Program-made: the position numbers and the translations under genes | Shown: positions 15,578-23,158 of the stretch, one piece after another | Layout: every line of letters begins with the position of its first letter | How positions within the stretch are numbered: position 1 is the first letter of the stretch | The notes under the pieces: generated by a model | Database searches by the model: none | Seen by the model: only the letters and a program-made list of their open reading frames with translations | Told to the model about the DNA's origin: nothing | Assembly: GCA_964535315.1 (NCBI GenBank) | Contig: CAZHTS010000022.1 | Span: forward strand, 1 to 60,820 | DNA length: 60,820 nt | Origin: CAZHTS01 sp964535315 | Lineage (GTDB): Bacteria; Chloroflexota; Anaerolineae; Anaerolineales; Anaerolineaceae | Direction of reading: 5' to 3'

Positions 15578-16650
15578 TTAATATTGCCAAACCACAGATT
15601 GGGCCTGAGGAAAAACAGGCGGTGATGGAAGTTCTGGATTCTGGCATCCTGGCGCAGGGGCCGCGCACCAAGGCCTTTGAGGATGCCTTTGCGCAGATGT
15701 GCGGTGCGCCATTTGCCGTCGCCACCTCATCCGGCACTACGGCTTTGCACATTGCTTTGCTGGCGCACAAGATCGGGCCGGGTGACGAAGTCATCACTTC
15801 GCCGTTCACCTTTATCGCTTCGGCCAACAGCATTCTGTACGTGGGCGCTCGTCCGGTGTTTGTGGACATCGATCCGGTTACTTTCAACATCGATCCGGCC
15901 AAGATCGAAGCCGCCATCACCCCGCGCACCAAGGCGATCATGCCGGTGCACCTGTTTGGCCTGAGCTGCGATATGGACGCCATCCTGGCGATTGCCCGCC
16001 AGTACAACCTGGCCGTGATCGAAGATGCCTGCCAGAGCCACGGCGCCGGCTATAAGGGCAAACGCGTGGGTTCGTTTGGCACGGGGACGTTTTCGCTGTA
16101 CCCGACCAAGAATATCACCTCGGGTGAGGGGGGCATGATCACCACCGCCGATGAGAAGATCAACGAGGCCTGCCGGGTGATCCGCAATCATGGCATGCGC
16201 CGGCGCTACTATCACGACGAGCTGGGCTTCAACTTCCGCATGACCGACATTCACGCCGCCATCGGGCTGGCGCAGATTGCCAAGCTGGATGGGTTCATCC
16301 AGAAACGCCAGCAGAACGCTGCCTTTTACAACGCGCACCTCAAGGGTGTGGTCACCCCGACCGTTCCTGCCGGCTGCGAGCACGTCTATAACCAGTACAC
16401 CGTGCGCGTTCCGGACGGCAAACGCGACGCCTTACGCACCTACCTCCAGGAGCACGGGGTGGGTTCGGAAGTGTATTATCCCGTCCCGATCCACAAGCAG
16501 TCCTTCTATATGACCGAACTGGGTTACAACCAGACCTTGCCCGAGACCGAAAAGGCGGCGGGTGAGGTGATGTCGATCCCGGTGCACCCGGGGCTTTCGG
16601 CGGCCGACCTGGAGACAGTCGTTTCGACCTTTAACGAATTTATGGGCTAG
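15574..16650 (+). CDS. wbpE: UDP-2-acetamido-3-oxo-glucuronate aminotransferase (WbpE-like, DegT/DnrJ/EryC1)
   Basis: A PLP-dependent sugar aminotransferase of 358 residues. It installs the 3-amino group on the 3-oxo sugar made by WbpB. It shows the N-terminal INIAKPQIGPEE, the cofactor loop ATSSGTTALHIALLA, EDACQSHGAGYKG, and the Schiff-base Lys179 in LYPTKNITSGEGGM. HEVYYP-type C-terminal residues (GSEVYYPVPIHKQ) shape the substrate site. The start ATG 15574 overlaps wbpD. Confidence 0.92.
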   Translation: MINIAKPQIGPEEKQAVMEVLDSGILAQGPRTKAFEDAFAQMCGAPFAVATSSGTTALHIALLAHKIGPGDEVITSPFTFIASANSILYVGARPVFVDIDPVTFNIDPAKIEAAITPRTKAIMPVHLFGLSCDMDAILAIARQYNLAVIEDACQSHGAGYKGKRVGSFGTGTFSLYPTKNITSGEGGMITTADEKINEACRVIRNHGMRRRYYHDELGFNFRMTDIHAAIGLAQIAKLDGFIQKRQQNAAFYNAHLKGVVTPTVPAGCEHVYNQYTVRVPDGKRDALRTYLQEHGVGSEVYYPVPIHKQSFYMTELGYNQTLPETEKAAGEVMSIPVHPGLSAADLETVVSTFNEFMG

Positions 16651-16662
16651 AGGGAAGCAGCC

Positions 16663-17658
16663 ATGCTAAAAGTTGCAGTCATTGGTACGGGATCGATGGG
16701 CCGTAACCACGTGCGCGTCTATTCGGAACTTCCGGACGTAAAGCTGGTGGCGGTGGCAGATGAAAACGGGCAGGCGGTCGAGGGAATCGCGCACCGCTAC
16801 GACGCCCAAGCTTACACGGATTATCGCCAGTTGTTTGACCGCGAGCAGCCAGATGCGGTTTCCATCGCCGTTCCTACCGCCCTGCACGAGGAGGTTGCCT
16901 CGTATGCCTTGCGGGCGGGGGCTGCGGTGTTGGTAGAGAAGCCGATTGCGGCCACGGTAGAAGAAGGCCAACGTCTGATCGACCTGGCGCGCGCCTGTAA
17001 GCGCCTGCTGATGGTGGGGCACATCGTGCGCTTCAACCCGGCCATCCAGATGCTCAAGCAGAAGCTGGATGCGGGTGAGCTGGGCAAGGTCTTTCAGATC
17101 TTTTGCCGGCGCGCCGGGCCGTTTCCGGCCCGCATCCGTGACGTGGGGGTGGTGGTGGATCTTGCCCCGCACGACGCCGACGTGATGCGTTTCCTGACCG
17201 GGATGAGCCCGGTGCGGGTGTACGCCGAAACGGAGCGCCGCATCCATACCGAACACGAAGATTTGTTGTTCGGCCTGGTGCACTTCCCCGAGCACGTGAC
17301 CGGCGCAATGGAGATCAACTGGCTGACGCCAACCAAGGTGCGTGAGGTGTTGGTGTTGGGCGAACGCGGTCTGTTTCGTGTGGATGACCTGACGCAGGAT
17401 CTGTACTTCTATGAAAACGCACAGGCCAACAATACCTTATGGCCGGCTTTGCAGACGCTCAAGGGCGTCAGCGAAGGCAGCATGATCCGCTACTCGTTGC
17501 AGCGTTACGAGCCGCTCAAGGCCGAGATTCAGTCCTTTGTGCGCTCGGTGCAGGAAGGCAGCCCGGCGGCGGTCAGCGGTGAAGATGGGCTGGCGGCGCT
17601 GCGCCTGGCGTTGGCGCTGGTCGAGTCGGGCCAGACGCACCAGGTGATTGCGCTGTAA
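16663..17658 (+). CDS. wbpB: UDP-GlcNAcA 3-dehydrogenase (WbpB-like, Gfo/Idh/MocA)
   Basis: NAD-dependent oxidation at C3 of UDP-GlcNAcA, feeding WbpE. It has 331 residues. The Rossmann motif VIGTGSMGRNH is at 6-16, the family motif VEKPIAAT follows the dinucleotide domain, and GHIVRFNPAIQ gives the HxxRFNP-type substrate loop. The pathway context (wbpD and wbpE directly upstream, a WbpA-type dehydrogenase directly downstream) supports the assignment. The 120-base gap after it is one of the few leaders in this run and holds a strong RNA fold. Confidence 0.88.
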   Translation: MLKVAVIGTGSMGRNHVRVYSELPDVKLVAVADENGQAVEGIAHRYDAQAYTDYRQLFDREQPDAVSIAVPTALHEEVASYALRAGAAVLVEKPIAATVEEGQRLIDLARACKRLLMVGHIVRFNPAIQMLKQKLDAGELGKVFQIFCRRAGPFPARIRDVGVVVDLAPHDADVMRFLTGMSPVRVYAETERRIHTEHEDLLFGLVHFPEHVTGAMEINWLTPTKVREVLVLGERGLFRVDDLTQDLYFYENAQANNTLWPALQTLKGVSEGSMIRYSLQRYEPLKAEIQSFVRSVQEGSPAAVSGEDGLAALRLALALVESGQTHQVIAL

Positions 17659-17692
17659 GTACATAGAAACGTTCGTCTGTAAATGGATAAGG

Positions 17693-17751
17693 CGCGGCTG
17701 CCGGCGCATGCAGGTAGATGGAGCGATCCATCGGTAGCGCCGGCGGCTGCG
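17693..17751 (+). promoter_or_regulatory. Highly structured leader element with GCGA tetraloop, upstream of wbpA
   Basis: In the gap between wbpB and wbpA, bases 17693-17707 pair with 17737-17751 in a 15-pair stem with two G-U pairs. An internal loop follows (9 bases at 17708-17716 opposite 4 bases at 17733-17736). A terminal 6-bp stem, GATGGA with TCCATC, is closed by the GNRA-type loop GCGA at 17723-17726. The element ends 27 bases before the wbpA ATG. No T-run follows, so it does not look like an intrinsic terminator. It does not match a riboswitch class that I know. It may control translation of wbpA or be a processing site. Confidence 0.6.
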
Positions 17752-17778
17752 GTCTTGTCTGAAAGCGAAGGGTGTGGC

Positions 17779-19110
17779 ATGTCATTGAATGAATTAAGTC
17801 AAAAGATCGAAAACCGGACGGCGCGCCTGGCGGTGATCGGGCTTGGCTATGTGGGTTTGCCGGTAGCTGCCCTGTTTGCCGATGCGGGCTTTGACGTGAT
17901 CGGTATCGAACTTAAGGCGGATCGAGTCGAAAAAATTAATGCCGGTGAGTCGCCTATCGAGGGCGAGGAACCGGGGCTGGCCGAACTGCTGGCGAGTGTG
18001 GCTGTCAGCGGCCGCTTACGCGCCAGCAGTGATTACAGCAGCCTGCGCGACCGCGACGTGATTCTGATCGACGTCGAAACGCCGGTGGATGAGACGCACG
18101 TGCCACGTTACGATGCGCTGCGTGCTGTGCTGCGCAGCCTGGGGCCGGTGCTCAAGCGTGGGGCTCTGGTGATTGTCGAATCGACCATCGCGCCGGGCAC
18201 CATGCAGCGCCTGGTGTACCCTGGTCTGGAAGAGAGCAGCGGCGGCAAACTGAACCAGGATTTTTACCTGGGCAATTGCCCCGAACGGGTCATGCCCGGC
18301 AAACTGCTCGCCAACCTGCGTACGCTCAGCCGGGTGACCGGCGGCGGTTCGGTCGAGACGGCTGAGGTCATGGTGCAGTTATACCGGTACGTGGTGCAGG
18401 CCGATCTGGACGCCGTGGATTGGATCACGGCCGAACTGGTCAAGACGGTGGAAAACGCCTACCGCGACGTGCAGATTGCCTTTGCCAATGAGGTGGCCCT
18501 GATCTGTGAGGGCCTGGGGGGCGATGTGTGGAAGGTGCGCGAACTGGTCAATAAGAGCCCCTTCCGCCAGATGCACCTGCCGGGGGCGGGGGTCGGCGGG
18601 CACTGTATCCCCAAAGATCCCTGGCTGCTGGCCTACGGCGTGCAGGATCAAGACGTGCCGCTGCGCTTGATCCCGGCGGCGCGGGCGATTAACGATGGCA
18701 TGCCGGCGCACATGGCGGATTTGTTGCAGGCCGAACTGGAACAGCGCCACCAGCCGCTGGCCGGGGCGCGGGTGTTGGTGATGGGCTATGCCTATCTGGA
18801 GGAGTCGGACGATACACGCAACAGCCCTTCCGAAGCGCTGGTGCAGCAACTGGCGGGGCGCGGGGCGCAGGTGGTCATCCACGATCCCTACGTCCCCGGT
18901 TATCAGGGCGATTTGCTGGCTGCGGCGCAGGGCTGCGATGCGGCAATCGTGATGGTCAATCACCAGGCGTACCGTACGGCCAATCTGGCGGCGTTGAGCG
19001 GCGTCATGCGCCAGCCGCTGCTGATTGATGGGCGGCGCGTCTACCAGCCTGAGGCGCTGCGCCAGGCGGGCTGGCAGTATGTCTTGATTGGAGCGAGCGA
19101 GGAGAGGTAA
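17779..19110 (+). CDS. wbpA: UDP-N-acetyl-D-glucosamine 6-dehydrogenase (WbpA-like)
   Basis: Oxidises UDP-GlcNAc to UDP-GlcNAcA, the first step of the diacetamido-uronic acid pathway. It has 443 residues. The Rossmann motif GLGYVGLPV is at about 20-28, and the catalytic Cys276 lies in GAGVGGHCIPKDPW. The C-terminal domain has YLEESDDTRNSPSEALV. It differs clearly from the dehydrogenase at 3568, so it is not a recent duplicate. ATG 17779 is chosen because the protein then starts just before the Rossmann fold; the longer in-frame ATG 17683 would translate through the structured leader. The ORF is followed within two bases by the HprK-like gene. Confidence 0.88.
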   Translation: MSLNELSQKIENRTARLAVIGLGYVGLPVAALFADAGFDVIGIELKADRVEKINAGESPIEGEEPGLAELLASVAVSGRLRASSDYSSLRDRDVILIDVETPVDETHVPRYDALRAVLRSLGPVLKRGALVIVESTIAPGTMQRLVYPGLEESSGGKLNQDFYLGNCPERVMPGKLLANLRTLSRVTGGGSVETAEVMVQLYRYVVQADLDAVDWITAELVKTVENAYRDVQIAFANEVALICEGLGGDVWKVRELVNKSPFRQMHLPGAGVGGHCIPKDPWLLAYGVQDQDVPLRLIPAARAINDGMPAHMADLLQAELEQRHQPLAGARVLVMGYAYLEESDDTRNSPSEALVQQLAGRGAQVVIHDPYVPGYQGDLLAAAQGCDAAIVMVNHQAYRTANLAALSGVMRQPLLIDGRRVYQPEALRQAGWQYVLIGASEER

Positions 19111-19112
19111 GC

Positions 19113-20174
19113 ATGATCAAGGGTGAGCCGGCGTTAACCTGTTTCGGTTTTCATGGGGCGGCCTTATTCCAGTTGTTCAGCGATGATCCCGAGGCGATCG
19201 CCTTTTTTAGCGCTGAATATGCTTTTCATAAGGCCACCACGGTGGTGGAAAAACAACCATCAGTGGTGTTGCGTTTTACGCGCTGCGATGGGGTGTTACC
19301 CGAACTGGCCGGCTACACCCGCCACACGCATAAAGTGCTGGCGCGTTGGGCCTACCGGATTGAATTTGCCCCGCAGCGCATCGAGATTCACGCCGTTGGC
19401 AATCGCATGTCCATTCCGATGATCCATCACATGCTCGTCCACCCCAGCCTGCGTTATCTGTGCGCCGAGCGCCAGGTGATGATGCTGCATGCCGGGGCCA
19501 TTTCGCGTCACGGTAAGAGCCTGATCTTTACCGGGCACGGCGGGGCGGGTAAGACGACCACCACCTCGCTGGTGTTGGCCTTTGGCGGCGAGGAATGGGG
19601 GCTGCATGCGGACGATTACGTCTTCCTGACTTCCGGGCCGCGTTCGATGGCCTATCTGACGCGCTCGCATTTATACCGCAATCTGTTGGCCTGGGTGCCG
19701 CAGATCAAGCCGATGCTCACCCCGGCCGAACGGCTGCGGGTGGAGACCTTTGGTTTCATCCGCGCCTGGAGCGGCGAGCGCTTGAAATGGCCGGTGCGCC
19801 TGCCGGCCGAACGGCTGTGGCCAAGGCGCCGGGTGGCGGTCTCGGCGCTGCCGGTGGGCATTCTCTTTCTCGGTCGGGGAGAGGTGGGGACGCCGCAAAT
19901 CCAGCCGCAGTCTTACAGCGACGCGCTGCTGGATGAATTGATCGCCATGAATTTTAGCGAAGCGCGTCATTTCCTGCATCTGGTGCAAAAGTGCGGCGCG
20001 CAACCGGCGTACGAGGCCTGGCTGGCGCAGTGGCAGGAACGCGAGCGCAAAATTTTGTGGAGCGTGTTGCACCAGACGCCGATCTATCGTTTGATTCTGC
20101 CCCAGGGGGCCCATCCGGAGCGTTTTCGTATGGCGTTGGTGGAGAAGTTGAACAACCTGGTGGCGAGTTCGTGA
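19113..20174 (+). CDS. HPr-kinase-like P-loop protein
   Basis: A 353-residue protein with a single P-loop domain of the HPr kinase/phosphorylase type. The Walker A loop is GHGGAGKTTTT (141-151), followed by HADDYVFL, which fits the second acidic motif of HprK. The N-terminal 120 residues are not recognisable. There is no signal peptide or membrane span. Stand-alone HprK-like proteins occur in glycan and peptide-maturation clusters. A small-molecule or sugar kinase, or a regulator, is possible. Phosphotransfer to HPr is not implied, as no PTS gene is near. A purine-rich site precedes ATG 19113, and the stop overlaps the next start (GTGA). Confidence 0.7.
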   Translation: MIKGEPALTCFGFHGAALFQLFSDDPEAIAFFSAEYAFHKATTVVEKQPSVVLRFTRCDGVLPELAGYTRHTHKVLARWAYRIEFAPQRIEIHAVGNRMSIPMIHHMLVHPSLRYLCAERQVMMLHAGAISRHGKSLIFTGHGGAGKTTTTSLVLAFGGEEWGLHADDYVFLTSGPRSMAYLTRSHLYRNLLAWVPQIKPMLTPAERLRVETFGFIRAWSGERLKWPVRLPAERLWPRRRVAVSALPVGILFLGRGEVGTPQIQPQSYSDALLDELIAMNFSEARHFLHLVQKCGAQPAYEAWLAQWQERERKILWSVLHQTPIYRLILPQGAHPERFRMALVEKLNNLVASS

Positions 20175-21121
20175 AGATGGCTATGGACGAAGCGACGCAA
20201 CGGCCAAAGAACAGGCGCAAGTGGACGAAGATACTGCGCTGGGTGGGGAGCGTGGCTTCGCTGGCTTTGTTTCTCTGGCTGTTGGCGCGCCAGGATTGGG
20301 GCCGGGTTCTGGCGCACCTGGAACGTATCCCACTGTATGTGATTCTGGCGGTGTTTGCCCTGTATGTGTGCGGGCAGGTGCTCAACGCGGTGCGCTGGCA
20401 TGTGTTGTTGCGCGCTCAGGCGGTGTCGATCGGTTTGTGGGATGCGATCCGCATTGTGTTTGCCGGAGCGTTTGCGTCTAATTTTTTGCCGTCCACCATC
20501 GGTGGAGACGCTTTCCGCTTCCTGGCTTTGTTTCATTTCTGCGCCGACCGCGCCCTGTGCGCCGGCTCGGTGGTGATGGATCGCATCATGAACGTGGCGG
20601 CGATGGTAACGATGATGCCGCTGGCGCTGGTGACCTTTGGCGGGCAGCTTTCAGCGTTGGTCAAAGGGCGGGCCGAGTCTGCGCTCGCGCTGGCGGGCGG
20701 GTGGGGCTGGTTCAACCGGCTGTGGCGTACGTTTTTCTCCGGCCTGGAACAGGCTTTCCGCCTGTGGGCGCGCCAGCCCCTTGTCTTGCTGCGGGTGTTT
20801 GTGATATCCTGGTTCTCGATCTTTGTCGTGATGGTCGGGGTGTGGATCCTGGCGCGCGGGCTGGGCATCCCGGTGGCGTTGTATCAGGTGATGGGGGTGA
20901 TGGCGACCACCTATCTGCTCACGCTGCTGCCGATTTCGATCAACGGTTATGGGGTGCGCGAGGTGGCGATCACCGCCCTGTATATGCGCCTGGGGGCGAC
21001 GGTCGAGCAGGCGTCGGCGCTGGCGATCATCACCCGCCTGTTTATGGTGATGGAAACCGTGCCGGGGGCGTTGTGGATGGCCCGCTTTTTACCGGGCGAT
21101 GGACAGCCCCGGCGGATTTAG
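20171..21121 (+). CDS. Lysylphosphatidylglycerol-synthase-type membrane protein (UPF0104/AglD-like)
   Basis: A membrane protein of about 316 residues with seven or eight spans, related to the transmembrane half of MprF (PF03706 type). Diagnostic stretches are LNAVRWHVLLRA, AGAFASNFLPSTIGGDAFR and LPISINGYGVREVAI. Stand-alone members are common in glycan clusters, and their role there is unresolved (lipid flipping or transfer). GTG 20171 overlaps the previous stop and has GGTGG eight bases upstream. ATG 20177 and ATG 20183 are alternatives. Confidence 0.85.
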   Translation: MKMAMDEATQRPKNRRKWTKILRWVGSVASLALFLWLLARQDWGRVLAHLERIPLYVILAVFALYVCGQVLNAVRWHVLLRAQAVSIGLWDAIRIVFAGAFASNFLPSTIGGDAFRFLALFHFCADRALCAGSVVMDRIMNVAAMVTMMPLALVTFGGQLSALVKGRAESALALAGGWGWFNRLWRTFFSGLEQAFRLWARQPLVLLRVFVISWFSIFVVMVGVWILARGLGIPVALYQVMGVMATTYLLTLLPISINGYGVREVAITALYMRLGATVEQASALAIITRLFMVMETVPGALWMARFLPGDGQPRRI

Positions 21122-21134
21122 ATGGTGGAGGTAG

Positions 21135-23153
21135 ATGCTCTTGGCTGGCAAGCAACTTGATCTCAAGAAACGTTGGCCCATTGTCGCAGCCTGGGTTGTG
21201 GTTGGGGTACTGTCCTATTTAACGTTGGATGGCTTTTACGCCGGTTTCCTGGGCATGGTCGAAAAACCGACGCTGGCCTCACGGCGTTACCTGGTCTATT
21301 TGGGAATCTGCACGCTGGCGGCGCTGGTCTGGCTGGTGGGATTGTGGCTGGCGTTGATCCCACGCCCGATGAACGGGTGGCGCGCCCTACGGGGTGGGCT
21401 GGCGCGTCTGCCGCGTGTTTTGCGGCGCGGCGCGGCCATCTTGCTGTTGGCTGCCCCAACGATTGTGTTTTTGTTTACCGCATTCGGGCATCAGACCTTT
21501 GGTTACTGGTTCTACCTGGGCTGCATGCTGGCGGCGGCCGGGCTGGCGGCGTTGGTGTGGGCGCCGGCGGCGGCGCTGAAGCGCTGGCTGCTGGTCTATG
21601 CCGGCGCAGTGTGCGCTGCGGGCGCGTTTTTTGCGGCGGGCGGCTGGTTGAATAACGTCACCGGTTATCCGTTTTCGTTGAACTGGTCGGAGGGCAACCG
21701 TTTCTGGGATTTCTCGATGCTGTTTGGCAAGGATCGTTACATTACCATGGACGACAAGCCGATCTTCACCTTTATCTCGGTGGGACGGCAGTTCCTGTGG
21801 GCCTTGCCATTCCTCTTTCCCGGCGTTACCATCACGCTCATGCGCCTGTGGGATGCCTCATTGTGGATCTGGCCGCCGCTGCTGTTGGGCTGGCTGGTGA
21901 TCGTCGATCTGCCTGCCGACCGGCGTCTGCGCCCGTGGAAGCTGGTGTTTGTGGTCTGGGCGTTCCTCTTTCTGGCGCAGGGGCCGATTTATGCCCCGCT
22001 GGTGGTGAGCGCCATCCTGACCGTGGTCGGGCTGCGCCAGAAGAAGCTGGGTTGGGGCATTTTCTGGTTGATCCTGGCCTCGTACTATGCGTTTATCAGC
22101 CGTTGGACCTGGCTGTATGCGCCGGGGTTATGGGCGGGGTCGATGGCGTTGTTGGAGGTGCGTGAACCGGGTTTGCAGCGGCGGCACTGGCCGGCGCTGG
22201 TGCGTCCGCTGGCGCTGGGCCTGGCCGGTCTGTTTGGCGGGCAGGGGCTGCCGCCGCTGGTCAACTGGTTTGTCAGCACGGTGCTTAACGCCCCGCAGTT
22301 TATGACCACCTTTGACCCGGTGACCAAGGCCTCGCGCCAGCCGCTGGTGTGGGAGCGCCTGTGGCCGAATAACACCTATCACCCCGGCATCGTCCTGGGC
22401 TTTTTGTGGGCCTTTATCCCGCTGGCGCTGGTGTTGATTGCGTTGTGGCGGACGCGCAACTGGCGCGGAAACTGGCTGCAACTGGTGGGGGTGCTCTTTC
22501 CCGGTCTGGCGTTCTGGGGGGTGGGGATGATCGCCAGCACCAAGATCGGCGGCGGCAGCAACCTGCACAACCTGGACATGTTCTGGATCTTTATGGTGCT
22601 GGTCGCGGGCTGGGCGCTCAAAAATCTTTTGCAGCGCAACCCGGCCTGGCTGCCGGCGCGCCCGGCGATGCTGGCGTTTTTCTGCCTGGCGTTGACCGGC
22701 CCGACCAGCTATGCGGCGCAGTACAATGCGGCGTTATCGCTGCCACCGCAGCAGATCATCGATCATTCGTTGGAGATCATCCGCACGGAGACGGCCAAAG
22801 CGTTGGAGCGTGGGCCGGTGTTGTATATGGATCAGCGCCAACTGTTGACCTTTGATTTCGTGCAGAACGTACCGCTCATGCCGGAATACGAAAAGAAATA
22901 CCTGATGGATCAGGCGATGGAAGGGAACCCCAAGTATTTTGAGCGTTTTTACCAGGACCTGGCGGCTCACCGCTTTACGTTGATCGTCTCGGAGCCGCTG
23001 CGGGCTAACTACATCTCAGAGGGAGCGGACCGCAATTTCTCGGACGAAAACAATGCCTGGGTCAAGTGGGTATCCGAACCGGTGTTGAAATATTATCGCC
23101 CGCTGGTGACGATGGACGAGGTGGGCGTGCAGCTTCTGGTGCCGATCGAGTAA
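21135..23153 (+). CDS. Large polytopic membrane protein, possible GT-C enzyme
   Basis: A 672-residue protein with more than ten hydrophobic spans. A loop with NWSEGNRFWDFSMLFGKDRY after the first spans has an acidic residue placed as in GT-C enzymes. The last 120 residues are soluble, with TAKALERGPVLYMDQRQLLTF and TLIVSEPLRANY. It does not carry the N-terminal P-A-D-x-x-N motif of the giant family that follows, so I keep it apart from that family. GGAGG just before ATG 21135 gives a good start. No function can be assigned. Confidence 0.6.
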   Translation: MLLAGKQLDLKKRWPIVAAWVVVGVLSYLTLDGFYAGFLGMVEKPTLASRRYLVYLGICTLAALVWLVGLWLALIPRPMNGWRALRGGLARLPRVLRRGAAILLLAAPTIVFLFTAFGHQTFGYWFYLGCMLAAAGLAALVWAPAAALKRWLLVYAGAVCAAGAFFAAGGWLNNVTGYPFSLNWSEGNRFWDFSMLFGKDRYITMDDKPIFTFISVGRQFLWALPFLFPGVTITLMRLWDASLWIWPPLLLGWLVIVDLPADRRLRPWKLVFVVWAFLFLAQGPIYAPLVVSAILTVVGLRQKKLGWGIFWLILASYYAFISRWTWLYAPGLWAGSMALLEVREPGLQRRHWPALVRPLALGLAGLFGGQGLPPLVNWFVSTVLNAPQFMTTFDPVTKASRQPLVWERLWPNNTYHPGIVLGFLWAFIPLALVLIALWRTRNWRGNWLQLVGVLFPGLAFWGVGMIASTKIGGGSNLHNLDMFWIFMVLVAGWALKNLLQRNPAWLPARPAMLAFFCLALTGPTSYAAQYNAALSLPPQQIIDHSLEIIRTETAKALERGPVLYMDQRQLLTFDFVQNVPLMPEYEKKYLMDQAMEGNPKYFERFYQDLAAHRFTLIVSEPLRANYISEGADRNFSDENNAWVKWVSEPVLKYYRPLVTMDEVGVQLLVPIE

Positions 23154-23158
23154 CCGCC

